DNA from: Rhodococcus sp. (in: high G+C Gram-positive bacteria)
GTDB taxonomy: Bacteria > Actinomycetota > Actinomycetes > Mycobacteriales > Mycobacteriaceae
Direction of reading: 5' to 3'
Assembly (NCBI RefSeq): GCF_023264675.1
Contig: NZ_JAHFVG010000015.1
Span: forward strand, 1-64,000
DNA length: 64,000 nt
The position numbers and the translations under genes are program-made. The number at the start of each line of letters is the position of its first letter. Position 1 is the first letter of the stretch. The notes under the pieces were generated by a model. The model searched no databases. It saw nothing but the letters and a program-made list of their open reading frames with translations, and was not told where the DNA came from. Positions 1-9,508 of this stretch are shown one piece after another.

Positions 1-100
1 CCCACGCAAGACCCTGACATGGAAGACTCCCACCAAGGCCTTCACCGAATTCGTGCAGGACTACAACACGGCGCTCGTTGCGACCACCGATTGAACCCGC
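1..100 (+). mobile_element. Right end of an IS30-family insertion sequence (cut by window edge)
   Basis: The window opens inside a transposase gene whose stop codon is at 92-94. In IS30-family elements the right inverted repeat often overlaps or directly follows the transposase stop, and the sequence around 77-100 (gttgcgaccaccgattgaac and the bases after it) looks like such an end. The exact boundary cannot be fixed because the left end and its matching inverted repeat are outside the window. The DNA that follows starts with half of a palindrome seen complete at 6852-6901. Confidence 0.5.
2..94 (+). CDS. IS30-family transposase, C-terminal fragment
   Basis: The last 30 codons of a gene that starts left of the window. 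The peptide begins PRKTLTWKTPTKAFTEF, which matches the very end of IS30-family DDE transposases: the PRKTL-W-TP signature follows the last catalytic glutamate helix, and the protein ends about 20 residues later. The enzyme would cut and join the ends of its own element. The catalytic DDE residues lie outside the window, so whether the full gene is intact is unknown. Confidence 0.75.
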   Translation, partial: PRKTLTWKTPTKAFTEFVQDYNTALVATTD

Positions 101-101
101 C

Positions 102-119
102 ATGTATTCGCACGCACAT
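102..119. repeat. Half-palindrome repeat, second copy of the hairpin arm at 6879-6900
   Basis: The 18 bases atgtattcgcacgcacat match the right arm of the 23-bp hairpin at 6852-6901 at 17 of 18 positions. Here only one arm is present, squeezed between the IS30 end and the stop codon of the acyl-CoA ligase gene, so it cannot form the hairpin by itself. Confidence 0.6.
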
Positions 120-128
120 AAGGGGAGC

Positions 129-1685
129 CTAGATCTGGCGCCCCTGCCAGTACGGATCCCTCAACCTGCGTTTGTACAGCTTCCCGTTCGGGTCGCGCGG
201 TAGTTCCTCGGTGTAGTCGACCGATTTCGGGAGTTTGAACTTCGCCAGCCGCTCCCGCGCGAAGGACATGATCTCCTGTGTCAGCGCATCGTTCGGCTCG
301 ATGCCCACCTCGGGCTGTACGACGGCTTTGATCTCTTCACCCCAATCGGCATGGGGCACACCGAACACCGCGATATCGGCGATCTTGGGGTGGGTGATCA
401 GTTCGCCTTCGATCTCGGCAGGGTAGATGTTGACGCCGCCGGAGATGATCATGTCGGACTTGCGGTCACACAGAAACAAGTAGCCGTCCTCGTCGACATA
501 GCCGATGTCACCGAGCGTGAACAGGTCCCCGACGCGGGCGGACTCCGTCTTCTTCTTGTCGTGGTGGTATTCGAAGCTCGAGCCGCCCATGCGCATGTAC
601 ACCTGGCCGGGTTCGCCGACGGGGAGTTCGGCGCCGTCGTCGCCGAGAACCTTGACGACCGAGTTCGGCCACGCGGTTCCCACCGAACCCGGCTTGCGGA
701 GCCATTCGCCGCCGGAAATGACGGTGCCTCCGCCTTCCGTCGCCGCGTAGTACTCGGTGACGACAGGGCCCCACCATTCGAGCATCCGCCGCTTCACTTC
801 GAGCGGACACGGTGCCGCGCCGTGAATCATCACTCGAAGCGACGAGACGTCGTACTTCGAGCGGACGTCTTCGGACAGGGCCAGCAGACGGTGGAACTGA
901 GTGGGAACCATGTGACTGTGCGTCACTCGATGCCGATCGATCAGCGCGAGCATCTCTTCGGGATCCCAGCGGTCCATGAGAACTACTTTGTGCCCCAGCT
1001 GAATCGAGATGGCGACGAAGTTCAGCACCGCGGTGTGATAGAGCGGAGAGCCGCAGATGTGGACGTGGTCGTCGAATGCCGTGATCCCGAAAATCCCGAA
1101 GAATCCGCTGGAGGCGAGCGGAACCTGGTCGGGATCGGCACCGGTCAGCGGACGCCTCACTCCTTTGGGCTTACCAGTGGTTCCCGAGGTGTAGAGCATC
1201 GGGCCACCCGCCGTCCTGACGTCCGGCCGATCGGCACCGCGGCCCAGTCGATTCAGCGGCGTGAACCCCTCGATCACGCCGACCGAAAATCGGCCGTGCA
1301 CCCCCGACTCGTCGGCGGCGGCAACAGCAGCCTCCGCGAAACGCTCCGATGCAACAAAGGCTTTCGCCTCACTGTCCTTCAAAATGTAGGCCACCTCGGG
1401 TCCGGTGAGGTGCCAATTGACGGCGACGATGTAGAGCCCGGTCTGGAATGCCGCGAAGTAGAAGGCCACCAGATCGACGCTGTTGTGCAGCATCATCACG
1501 ACGCTGTCGCCCGGCTGCAGTCCCATCTCCTGCAATCCGCGACCGTATCTGTTTGCCGCGGAGGACAATTCCCCATAGGAGTACTCCGCGCCGAGCGGAT
1601 CCACCAGCGCGATCCGCTCCGGTTCGTCCGCCGCGATGTTCCAGAATCCACCCGTGCGTGTTTCAGTCTTGCCGTCGACCGTCAT
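129..1685 (-). CDS. Acyl-CoA synthetase (FadD family), KstR-controlled
   Basis: ATP-dependent acyl-CoA ligase of the adenylate-forming (ANL) family; it would activate a carboxylic acid, here probably a sterol side-chain or breakdown acid, as its CoA thioester. Visible motifs are the P-loop YTSGTTGKPKGV, the A5 motif YYAATEGGG, the A7-A8 stretch GDIGYVDEDGYLFLCDRKSD and the C-terminal PRDPNGKLYKRR with the adenylation lysine. I chose ATG at 1685 (518 residues) over an in-frame GTG at 1691. Neither has a Shine-Dalgarno sequence, and a perfect KstR operator ends 10 bases upstream, so the mRNA may be leaderless. It sits downstream of the LLM oxidoreductase gene on the same strand but has its own operator. 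It does not look like FadD19, FadD17 or FadD3 as I know them, so the substrate is open. Confidence 0.85.
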   Translation of the reverse strand: MTVDGKTETRTGGFWNIAADEPERIALVDPLGAEYSYGELSSAANRYGRGLQEMGLQPGDSVVMMLHNSVDLVAFYFAAFQTGLYIVAVNWHLTGPEVAYILKDSEAKAFVASERFAEAAVAAADESGVHGRFSVGVIEGFTPLNRLGRGADRPDVRTAGGPMLYTSGTTGKPKGVRRPLTGADPDQVPLASSGFFGIFGITAFDDHVHICGSPLYHTAVLNFVAISIQLGHKVVLMDRWDPEEMLALIDRHRVTHSHMVPTQFHRLLALSEDVRSKYDVSSLRVMIHGAAPCPLEVKRRMLEWWGPVVTEYYAATEGGGTVISGGEWLRKPGSVGTAWPNSVVKVLGDDGAELPVGEPGQVYMRMGGSSFEYHHDKKKTESARVGDLFTLGDIGYVDEDGYLFLCDRKSDMIISGGVNIYPAEIEGELITHPKIADIAVFGVPHADWGEEIKAVVQPEVGIEPNDALTQEIMSFARERLAKFKLPKSVDYTEELPRDPNGKLYKRRLRDPYWQGRQI

Positions 1686-1695
1686 GCACACAATC

Positions 1696-1709
1696 TAGAA
1701 CGTGTTCTA
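1696..1709. promoter_or_regulatory. KstR operator 1 (acyl-CoA synthetase promoter)
   Basis: tagaacgtgttcta is a perfect match to TnnAACnnGTTnnA, the KstR consensus. It fills the gap between the stop codon of the LLM gene (1710-1712) and the start of the acyl-CoA ligase gene. Confidence 0.85.
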
Positions 1710-2735
1710 CTACTTGAGCAAGGCCCCTAGTTCCTCGACTCGGGACGCACTGTCCGCCGTCACCAACAACATCGTCACGCCTGCATCCTCCCACCGCTTC
1801 ACTTCCCGACGAACGTGCTCGGCGTCACCGATGATCATCGTCTCGGCCACCATCTCGTCGGGCACGGCGGCGGCCGCCTCCTGCTTTCTGCCGGACTGGA
1901 AGAGTTCGCCGATCCGAGCAACCTCCGCGTGGTATCCCATCCGCTCGTAGACCTGCGCGTGAAAGTTGACTTCCTTGGCGCCCATGCCGCCGACGTAGAG
2001 CGCAATCATTGACTTGAGCTGGGAGATCGCAGCGGCTCGGTCGTCCGTGAGAACTATTTGGCACGTCGCGGCGACCTCGAAGTTCTCCCGGGTACGACGG
2101 GCTCCGCTGCGCGCAAACCCCTCGTCGAGCCACTCGTTGTACATCGGCGCCAATCGGGGCGAGTAGTAGATCGCGAGCCATCCGTCGGCGATCTCGGCTG
2201 CCAACGCGACATTCTTCGGCCCCTCCGCTCCCAGCCAGATGGGCAGATCACTGCGGAGCGGGTGCGTGATCGGCTTCAATGCCTTGCCGAGCCCCGTACC
2301 GCCCGCAGGCAGTGGATAGTGAGGCCCATCGCTGGTCACGGGCGCTTCGCGGGCCAGAACCTGCCGCACGATGTCGATGTATTCGCGCGTCCGGGCCAGT
2401 GGTTTCGCGAACGGCTGCCCATACCACCCCTCGACCACCTGCGGCCCGGAGACGCCGAGACCAAGGATCGCTCGCCCGCCGCTCAGATGGTCGAGTGTCA
2501 GTGCGTGCATCGCGCAATTGGTCGGGGTTCGAGCCGACAGTTGCGCAACCGACGTGCCGAGCGAGACTCGCGATGTTCTCGACCCCCACCACGCCAGCGG
2601 ACCGAACGCGTCCGACCCCCAGGATTCGGCCGCGAAGATCGCGTCGAAGCCGGCAGCTTCGGCCGCGTCGACGAGCTCTCCCGTCCCCGCCGGCGGCTGC
2701 GCACCCCAGTAGCCGAGCTGCAATCCGAGCTTCAT
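1710..2735 (-). CDS. LLM-class F420-dependent oxidoreductase, Rv3520c-like
   Basis: A 341-residue luciferase-like (LLM) flavin/F420-dependent oxidoreductase. It has the family's N-terminal TIM-barrel strand (MKLGLQLGYWG), the AESWGSDAF segment, the LDHLSGGRAILGLGVSGPQ motif around residues 80-100 and the PIWLGAEGPKN cofactor-pocket motif. Length, resemblance and position, divergent from the DUF35-ltp4-ltp3 genes, match Rv3520c of M. tuberculosis, which belongs to the KstR regulon. The redox step it performs in steroid breakdown is not established. The shared intergenic region holds a KstR operator 37 bases upstream of its ATG. Confidence 0.88.
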   Translation of the reverse strand: MKLGLQLGYWGAQPPAGTGELVDAAEAAGFDAIFAAESWGSDAFGPLAWWGSRTSRVSLGTSVAQLSARTPTNCAMHALTLDHLSGGRAILGLGVSGPQVVEGWYGQPFAKPLARTREYIDIVRQVLAREAPVTSDGPHYPLPAGGTGLGKALKPITHPLRSDLPIWLGAEGPKNVALAAEIADGWLAIYYSPRLAPMYNEWLDEGFARSGARRTRENFEVAATCQIVLTDDRAAAISQLKSMIALYVGGMGAKEVNFHAQVYERMGYHAEVARIGELFQSGRKQEAAAAVPDEMVAETMIIGDAEHVRREVKRWEDAGVTMLLVTADSASRVEELGALLK

Positions 2736-2772
2736 TTCAGAGCCTTCCTTCGGTGGGTCTTGCCACCATAAT

Positions 2773-2786
2773 AAGAACCTGTTCTA
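2773..2786. promoter_or_regulatory. KstR operator 2 (Rv3520c-like / DUF35 divergent promoter)
   Basis: aagaacctgttcta matches TnnAACnnGTTnnA at 7 of the 8 specified bases (first base A instead of T). It lies between the divergent starts at 2735 and 2801. Confidence 0.7.
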
Positions 2787-2800
2787 CTCGACGGGTGACT

Positions 2801-3757
2801 ATGGTGAACACACCACTCAGCGCACCTCTGAACAACGCCTTCGACTACACCCGCTCGGTCGGGCCGACAATCGGGGCGTTCTTGGCAGGCTTGCGCCGCA
2901 AGCAGATCGTCGGCGGACGCGGAAGCGACGGGCGCATCTACGTGCCGCCGCCCGAATACGATTCGGTGACAAGAGAACCCATCACCGACTTCGTCGATGT
3001 CGGATCTTCCGGCACCGTGCAGTCGTGGTCGTGGGTCACCGATCCATACGACGGGCAGCCTCTCGATCGCCCGTTCGCCTACGCGCTGATCATCCTCGAC
3101 GGTGCCGATACCGCCCTGCTGCACGCAGTCGACGCCGGCACCTCGTCGGCGATGTCCACCGGCATGCGCGTCCACGCCAGGTGGGCCGAAGAGCGCGTCG
3201 GCGACATTCACGACGTGCTGTACTTCCTGCCGGGCGCGGGTGCCGCCGATACCCCGCCCGAAAAATCCGACGTCGCCGCCGTCACGATGATCACCACCCC
3301 GGTTCGTCTCGACTACATGCATTCGGCGTCGGCGCAGGAGAGTTACTACCTCAGGGGTCTTGCCGAGGGCCGGTTGATCGGCGGCCGCACCGACTCGGAG
3401 GGCAAGGTCTACATTCCACCCCGCGGCGCGAATCCCACCGACGGGCGTCCGACGGCCGAGCAGGTGGAACTTCCCGATCGCGGCATCATGACGACGTACT
3501 GCGTCGTCAACGTTCCGTTTCTCGGCCAGAAGATCAAGCCTCCCTACATTGCGGCCTACGTGCTGCTCGACGGCGCCGACATCCCGTTCCTGCACCTGAT
3601 CCTGGAATGCGATCCGGCAGAAGTACGCATGGGGATGCGCGTGGAAGCGAAGTGGAAGCCGCGCGAGGAATGGGGTTACACCCTCGAGAACATCGAGTAC
3701 TTCCGGCCGACGGGCGAGCCCGACGCAGACTACGACACCTACAAGCATCACCTCTGA
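2801..3757 (+). CDS. Double DUF35 OB-fold protein (Rv3521-like), partner of Ltp4/Ltp3
   Basis: A 318-residue protein built from two similar halves (roughly residues 35-150 and 180-300). Each has a short RxxGGR-G-IYxPP segment followed by a DUF35/OB-fold with a LLDGADxxxLH core. The Cys pairs of the usual DUF35 zinc ribbon are absent and replaced by GGRGSDGRIYVPP and GGRTDSEGKVYIPP. DUF35 proteins act as obligate partners of thiolase-like aldolases, as in the Ltp2-ChsH2 complex. The gene lies 10 bases before ltp4 and in the same operon as ltp3, as Rv3521 does in M. tuberculosis, so I infer it docks these two enzymes. ATG at 2801 gives the best start; longer in-frame reading runs into the divergent promoter. 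Confidence 0.85.
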   Translation: MVNTPLSAPLNNAFDYTRSVGPTIGAFLAGLRRKQIVGGRGSDGRIYVPPPEYDSVTREPITDFVDVGSSGTVQSWSWVTDPYDGQPLDRPFAYALIILDGADTALLHAVDAGTSSAMSTGMRVHARWAEERVGDIHDVLYFLPGAGAADTPPEKSDVAAVTMITTPVRLDYMHSASAQESYYLRGLAEGRLIGGRTDSEGKVYIPPRGANPTDGRPTAEQVELPDRGIMTTYCVVNVPFLGQKIKPPYIAAYVLLDGADIPFLHLILECDPAEVRMGMRVEAKWKPREEWGYTLENIEYFRPTGEPDADYDTYKHHL

Positions 3758-3767
3758 GGGGCGAGCA

Positions 3768-4820
3768 ATGACCGATATCGCAGTGGTGGGCTTCGCGCAG
3801 GCACCCAATGTCGCGGCAACGCCGGGCACCACGAACGGCGTCGAGATGCTGGTGCCCTGCTTCCAGCAGTTGTACGGCGAACTGGGCATCAGCAAGTCAG
3901 ACATCGACTTCTGGTGTTCCGGCTCGTCGGATTACCTTGCGGGCCGTGCCTTCTCGTTCATCTCCGCGATCGATGCAATCGGTGCCGTCCCGCCGATCAA
4001 CGAGTCGCACGTCGAGATGGACGCGGCGTGGGCACTGTACGAGGCCTGGATCAAGCTGATGACAGGCGAGGTGGAGACGGCGCTGGTGTACGGGTTCGGC
4101 AAGTCATCCGCCGGGCACCTGAAGAAGATCCTCGCGCTCCAACTGGACCCCTATCTCGTCGGACCGCTCTGGCCGGACTCGCTGTCGCTGGCCGGGATTC
4201 AAGCACGATTCGGGATCGATGCCGGTAAATGGGACGAACGAGCGATGGCCGAAGTCGCGGTTCACAATCGAGCCAACGCACATCCACTGGCGCAGTTGAC
4301 CGAACCGCTCGACGTCGAGACTCTGCTGAGCACCGATTACATCGCCGACCCCCTCCGCCCGCACGACTGCGCTCCGGTGACCGACGGGGCGTCGGCGATC
4401 GTGCTCGCCTCGGGTGACCGTGCGCGATCGCTTCGGGAAAACCCGGCGTGGATCACCGGCATCGAACACCTCGTCGACTCTCCTAATTTCGGTGCTCGCG
4501 ATCTCACGACGGCTCCCTCGGCCTACAACGCGGCGCTCAAAGCATCCGGTGGGGATCTGTCGAGCATCTCCGCCGCGGAGCTCCATGCCCCCTTCACGCA
4601 CCAGGAACTCATCCTCCGCGAGTGGCTTCCCGCGTCGACGACGATCAATCCCTCGGGGGGCACTCTCGTCGGCAATGCCATGTTCTCGGCCGGACTCGAA
4701 CGAATCGGTCATGCCGCCGGGCGCATCTTCGGCGGACACGACGATCGAGTATTGGCGCATGCCACGAGCGGTCCACTGCTGCAACAGAATCTGGTCGTCG
4801 TCATGGAGGGAAGCAAGTGA
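3768..4820 (+). CDS. ltp4: Thiolase-like lipid-transfer protein Ltp4 (SCP-x type)
   Basis: A 350-residue thiolase-fold protein resembling Rv3522 (Ltp4). It has the thiolase-family organisation but lacks the classical nucleophilic Cys-Gly-Ser motif: the N-terminal half carries DFWCSGSSDYLAGRAFSF and the C-terminal half the NPSGGTLVGNAMFSAGLERI motif. Ltp2-type relatives are retro-aldolases that remove steroid side-chain fragments, and Ltp3/Ltp4 have been proposed for C24-branched phytosterol chains. The gene starts 10 bases after the DUF35 gene with a GGGGCGAGC ribosome site, and its TGA overlaps the GTG of ltp3 (GTGA). Confidence 0.85.
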   Translation: MTDIAVVGFAQAPNVAATPGTTNGVEMLVPCFQQLYGELGISKSDIDFWCSGSSDYLAGRAFSFISAIDAIGAVPPINESHVEMDAAWALYEAWIKLMTGEVETALVYGFGKSSAGHLKKILALQLDPYLVGPLWPDSLSLAGIQARFGIDAGKWDERAMAEVAVHNRANAHPLAQLTEPLDVETLLSTDYIADPLRPHDCAPVTDGASAIVLASGDRARSLRENPAWITGIEHLVDSPNFGARDLTTAPSAYNAALKASGGDLSSISAAELHAPFTHQELILREWLPASTTINPSGGTLVGNAMFSAGLERIGHAAGRIFGGHDDRVLAHATSGPLLQQNLVVVMEGSK

Positions 4821-5986
4821 GCAAGCAACCCGCCGCTGTTCTCGGAACCGGCCAGACCCACTACGTCGCCAAGCGACACGACGTCTCGATGTCAGGACTC
4901 GTCAGGGAAGCCATCGACCGCGCGATGAGCGACGCCGAGGTCACCTGGGACGACATCGATGCCGTCGTCGTCGGTAAAGCTCCCGATCTGTTCGAGGGCG
5001 TCATGATGCCCGAACTGTTCATGGCCGATGCTATCGGCGCGACCGGAAAGCCGTTGCTTCGCGTCCATACGGCTGGGTCCGTCGGTGGTTCTACGGCTGT
5101 GGTCGCCGCCTCGCTCGTCCAGTCGGGCGTCCATCGACGAGTACTCGCGGTGGCGTGGGAGAAGCAGTCCGAGAGCAATGCGATGTGGGCACTGTCGATT
5201 CCGGTTCCGTTCAACATGCCGGTCGGCGCGGGGGCAGGCGGGTACTTCGCACCGCACGTGAGGTCCTACATCCGCAGATCGCATGCGCCCGAACATATCG
5301 GTGCCATGGTCGCGGTCAAGGACAGACTGAACGGAAGCAAGAATCCGTATGCACATCTGAAACAGCCCGACATCACACTGGAATCGGTTCAGGCGTCGCA
5401 GATGCTGTGGGACCCGATTCGATACGACGAGACCTGCCCCTCCTCCGACGGTGCCTGTGCCATCGTCATCGGTGACGAGCAGTCCGCTCGCGCACGCGAG
5501 TCCGACGGCAAGAAGGTGGCCTGGATCCGTGCGACGGCAATGCGCACCGAACCCACCACGTTCGCCGGCCGCGACCAGGTCAATCCGCAGGCGGGACGCG
5601 ACGCGGCGGCCGCACTGTGGAAGGCCGCGGGCATCACCGATCCGATGGACGAAATCGACTGTGCCGAAATCTACGTCCCGTTCTCGTGGTTCGAACCCAT
5701 GTGGCTCGAGAACCTCGGATTCGCCGACGAAGGAACCGGCTGGAAGGTCACCGAGGCCGGCGACACGGCGCTCGGAGGAAGGCTTCCGGTCAACATGTCC
5801 GGTGGCGTGTTGTCGTCGAACCCGATCGGGGCGTCGGGCATGATCCGTTTCGCCGAGTCGGCCATGCAGGTGATGGACCGCGCCGGTGACCATCAGGTCG
5901 ATGGTGCGCGCACAGCACTCGGCCATGCGTACGGCGGAGGATCACAATACTTTTCGATGTGGGTCGTCGGGAGCGAGCAGCCATGA
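4817..5986 (+). CDS. ltp3: Thiolase-like lipid-transfer protein Ltp3 (SCP-x type)
   Basis: A 389-residue thiolase-like protein resembling Rv3523 (Ltp3). Typical pieces are VGKAPDLFEGVMMPELF near residue 55, the central LLRVHTAGSVGGSTAVVAAS segment where thiolases carry the nucleophile, and the C-terminal NMSGGVLSSNPIGASGMIRF and GHAYGGGSQYFSMWV motifs. It probably forms an acyltransferase/aldolase unit with Ltp4 and the DUF35 protein. The GTG start at 4817 overlaps the ltp4 stop and is preceded by GAGGGAAGC. The ATG of the following LLM gene overlaps its stop. Confidence 0.85.
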   Translation: MSKQPAAVLGTGQTHYVAKRHDVSMSGLVREAIDRAMSDAEVTWDDIDAVVVGKAPDLFEGVMMPELFMADAIGATGKPLLRVHTAGSVGGSTAVVAASLVQSGVHRRVLAVAWEKQSESNAMWALSIPVPFNMPVGAGAGGYFAPHVRSYIRRSHAPEHIGAMVAVKDRLNGSKNPYAHLKQPDITLESVQASQMLWDPIRYDETCPSSDGACAIVIGDEQSARARESDGKKVAWIRATAMRTEPTTFAGRDQVNPQAGRDAAAALWKAAGITDPMDEIDCAEIYVPFSWFEPMWLENLGFADEGTGWKVTEAGDTALGGRLPVNMSGGVLSSNPIGASGMIRFAESAMQVMDRAGDHQVDGARTALGHAYGGGSQYFSMWVVGSEQP

Positions 5987-6843
5987 AATACACCGTCGGA
6001 ATCGCGATGACGCCGTTGCACGAGTTGACGGCGCTGGCCCGAACAGCCGAGGAGTGCGGGTTCACCTCCATCGCACTTCCGGACTCACTGTTCTACATGG
6101 AAACCCAATCCGCCGACTACCCGTACACACCCGACGGTTCGAGAATGTGGAACGAGGAGACACCGTGGGTGGATCCGTTGATCGCGGCTGCCGCGATGGG
6201 CGCGGTGACCTCGAAGATCGAGTTCTACACTCAGGTGCTCAAACTCGGGTCCCGCAACCCGGTGCTCCTCGCGCGTCAGGTCGGGTCGGTGGCAGCGCTG
6301 ACGGGTGACCGCTTCGGCTTCGGTGTCGGCATCGGTTGGGCGCCGGAGGAATTCGAGTGGTGCGGTGTCCCGTATGAAAAGCGCGGCAAGCGAGTCGACG
6401 AGATGATCGAGGTCATCAAGCTCATTCTGGGCGGCGGGATGGTCGAACACCACGGCGAGTTCTACGACTTCGACAAACTGCAGATGAGCCCGACGCCGAC
6501 CAAACCGGTGCCGTTCTACGTGGGTGGGCACACCGACGTGGCACTCAGGCGCGCGGCACGCGTCGGCGACGGTTGGACGTCGGCGATGATCAAGTTCGAT
6601 GATCTGGTCTCCGTCATCGCGCGACTACGCGAATTGCGCACCGAGTACGGCAAAGCCCATCTGCCGTACGAGATTCAGACGGTCTGCATCGACCGGTTCG
6701 GCAAGGACGGCTACGCGGAGCTGGAGGATGCAGGCGTCACCGACATCATCACCGTTCCGTGGGTTTTCGACGGAATCGGATTCGACGGCCCGCTGGAGGC
6801 GAAGCAGGATTCGCTGCGGAAGTTCGCGGATACCTACTTTTAG
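5983..6843 (+). CDS. LLM-class F420-dependent oxidoreductase
   Basis: A 286-residue luciferase-like oxidoreductase with the TIGR03619-like pattern: PDSLFYM near residue 43, the GDRFGFGVGIGWAPEEFEWCGVP segment near residues 115-137 and the PFYVGGHTDVALRRAARVGDGW cofactor-pocket motif. It would use F420 (or FMN) for a redox step. Its ATG overlaps the ltp3 stop codon (ATGA), so it is the last gene of the DUF35-ltp4-ltp3 operon and presumably acts on the same steroid acyl-CoA intermediates. The exact substrate is unknown. A strong hairpin follows its stop codon. Confidence 0.85.
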   Translation: MKYTVGIAMTPLHELTALARTAEECGFTSIALPDSLFYMETQSADYPYTPDGSRMWNEETPWVDPLIAAAAMGAVTSKIEFYTQVLKLGSRNPVLLARQVGSVAALTGDRFGFGVGIGWAPEEFEWCGVPYEKRGKRVDEMIEVIKLILGGGMVEHHGEFYDFDKLQMSPTPTKPVPFYVGGHTDVALRRAARVGDGWTSAMIKFDDLVSVIARLRELRTEYGKAHLPYEIQTVCIDRFGKDGYAELEDAGVTDIITVPWVFDGIGFDGPLEAKQDSLRKFADTYF

Positions 6844-6851
6844 GTGCTCCG

Positions 6852-6901
6852 CGCATGTGAGTGCGAATACATAACGGGTTATGTATTCGCACTCACATGC
6901 G
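6852..6901. terminator. 23-bp perfect hairpin between converging genes
   Basis: Positions 6852-6874 and 6879-6901 are exact reverse complements with a 4-base loop (cggg). The hairpin lies between the stop of the LLM gene (6843) and the stop of cyp125 (6913) and so could end transcription from both sides. There is no T-run, which is common for actinobacterial terminators. One arm recurs at 102-119. Confidence 0.75.
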
Positions 6902-6912
6902 ACGAAGTCGCA

Positions 6913-8181
6913 TCAGTGGGCTACCGGGCACCCACCGGTGTAGTCGACCTGAAATTCCTTGACACCGTTGAGCCATCCGGATCGCAATCGCCGCGGATCG
7001 CCGATGCGGGAGATGTCAGGGACATGATCGGCGATGGCGTTGAACATCAGGTTGATCTCCATCCGCGCGAGGTTGGCGCCGATGCAGTAGTGGGCGCCGT
7101 GACCGCCGAACCCTACGTGCGGATTGGGGTTTCGCAGGATGTCGAACTTGTACGGCTCCTCGAAGACTGCATCGTCGAAGTTCGCCGAACTGTAGAACAT
7201 CGCTACCCGCTGACCGGCCTTGATCGTCGTGCCTCCGAGGTCGAAGTCCTCGGTTGCGGTCCGTTGAAAAGCGACGATCGGCGTTGCATAGCGCACGATC
7301 TCGTCTGCCGCGGTGTCCGGCCGTTCCTTCTTGTACAGCTCCCACTGGTCCGGGTTGTCCATGAACGCCGCCATGCCGTGCGTGATGGCATTGCGCGTGG
7401 TCTCGTTGCCCGCGACTGCGAGGATGATGACGAAGAACCCGAACTCTTCGGGCGCCATGTGATCACCGTCGATATCGGCGTTGATGAGCGTGGTGATGAT
7501 GTCGTCCTTCGGACACTTCCGGCGCTCGTCCGCCATCTGGTACGCATAACCGAGGATCTGCGTCGACGCCTCGACCGGATCGATGTCGAACTCGGGGTCG
7601 TCGTAAGACGTCATCTCGTTGGACCAGTCGAAGATCTTCCGACGATCCTCCTGAGGGATACCGATCAGATCCGCGATGGCCTGCAAGGGCAACTCCGAGG
7701 CGATCTCGGTGACGAAGTCACCGGTTCCGTTCTCGGCAGCCTTCTTCACGATCTCGTTGGCCCGCCGTTCCAACTCGTCGCGCAGACCGTTGATCGACTT
7801 CGGCGTGAAGCCCTTCGACACGAGTTTGCGCGTCTTGGTGTGTTGCGGCGCATCCTGATTCAGCATCACGAATCGCTGAAGTTCGATCTGCTCGCGGGTG
7901 ATGTCGTCGTTGAACCGTGGCAATGCCGTGTTCTCGAAGCTCGAGAAGACGTCGCTTCGCTTCGAGATCTCCTTGATGTCGGCATGTCTGGTGACGACCC
8001 AGTATCCGTCGTCATCGAATCCACCGACCGTCGGCGGCTGCGGACACCACCAGATCGGCGCGGTCCTGCGTAGTTCGGCGAACTCCTCGACCGGTATCCG
8101 TTGTTCGTAGATGCCGGGGTCGGTGGGATCGAAGCCCTCGGGCAGATCGGGCCGCGTGAGGTCCGGGTGTACGTCCGTCAC
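6913..8181 (-). CDS. cyp125: Steroid C26(27)-monooxygenase, cytochrome P450 CYP125
   Basis: A 422-residue P450 closely resembling CYP125A1 (Rv3545c), which oxidises the cholesterol/cholestenone side chain at C26(27) to start side-chain breakdown. Visible are the I-helix AGNETT at 257-262, EIVR of the K helix at 294-297, and the haem loop FGGHGAHYCIG with the ligand Cys366. The C-terminus VDYTGGCPVAH is typical of CYP125. I chose GTG at 8181 because AGGAG lies 6 bases upstream; a longer in-frame reading adds 14 residues without a ribosome site. It is divergent from fadA5, with two KstR operators between the two genes. Confidence 0.95.
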   Translation of the reverse strand: MTDVHPDLTRPDLPEGFDPTDPGIYEQRIPVEEFAELRRTAPIWWCPQPPTVGGFDDDGYWVVTRHADIKEISKRSDVFSSFENTALPRFNDDITREQIELQRFVMLNQDAPQHTKTRKLVSKGFTPKSINGLRDELERRANEIVKKAAENGTGDFVTEIASELPLQAIADLIGIPQEDRRKIFDWSNEMTSYDDPEFDIDPVEASTQILGYAYQMADERRKCPKDDIITTLINADIDGDHMAPEEFGFFVIILAVAGNETTRNAITHGMAAFMDNPDQWELYKKERPDTAADEIVRYATPIVAFQRTATEDFDLGGTTIKAGQRVAMFYSSANFDDAVFEEPYKFDILRNPNPHVGFGGHGAHYCIGANLARMEINLMFNAIADHVPDISRIGDPRRLRSGWLNGVKEFQVDYTGGCPVAH

Positions 8182-8194
8182 TGGGGTCTCCTGA

Positions 8195-9508
<1,314 letters not shown>

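Noticed and set aside
351..1730. 459-codon open frame on the + strand
   Set aside because: It runs antisense through the acyl-CoA synthetase gene, has no domain motifs and is rich in Arg, Val and His, typical of shadow frames in high-GC coding DNA.
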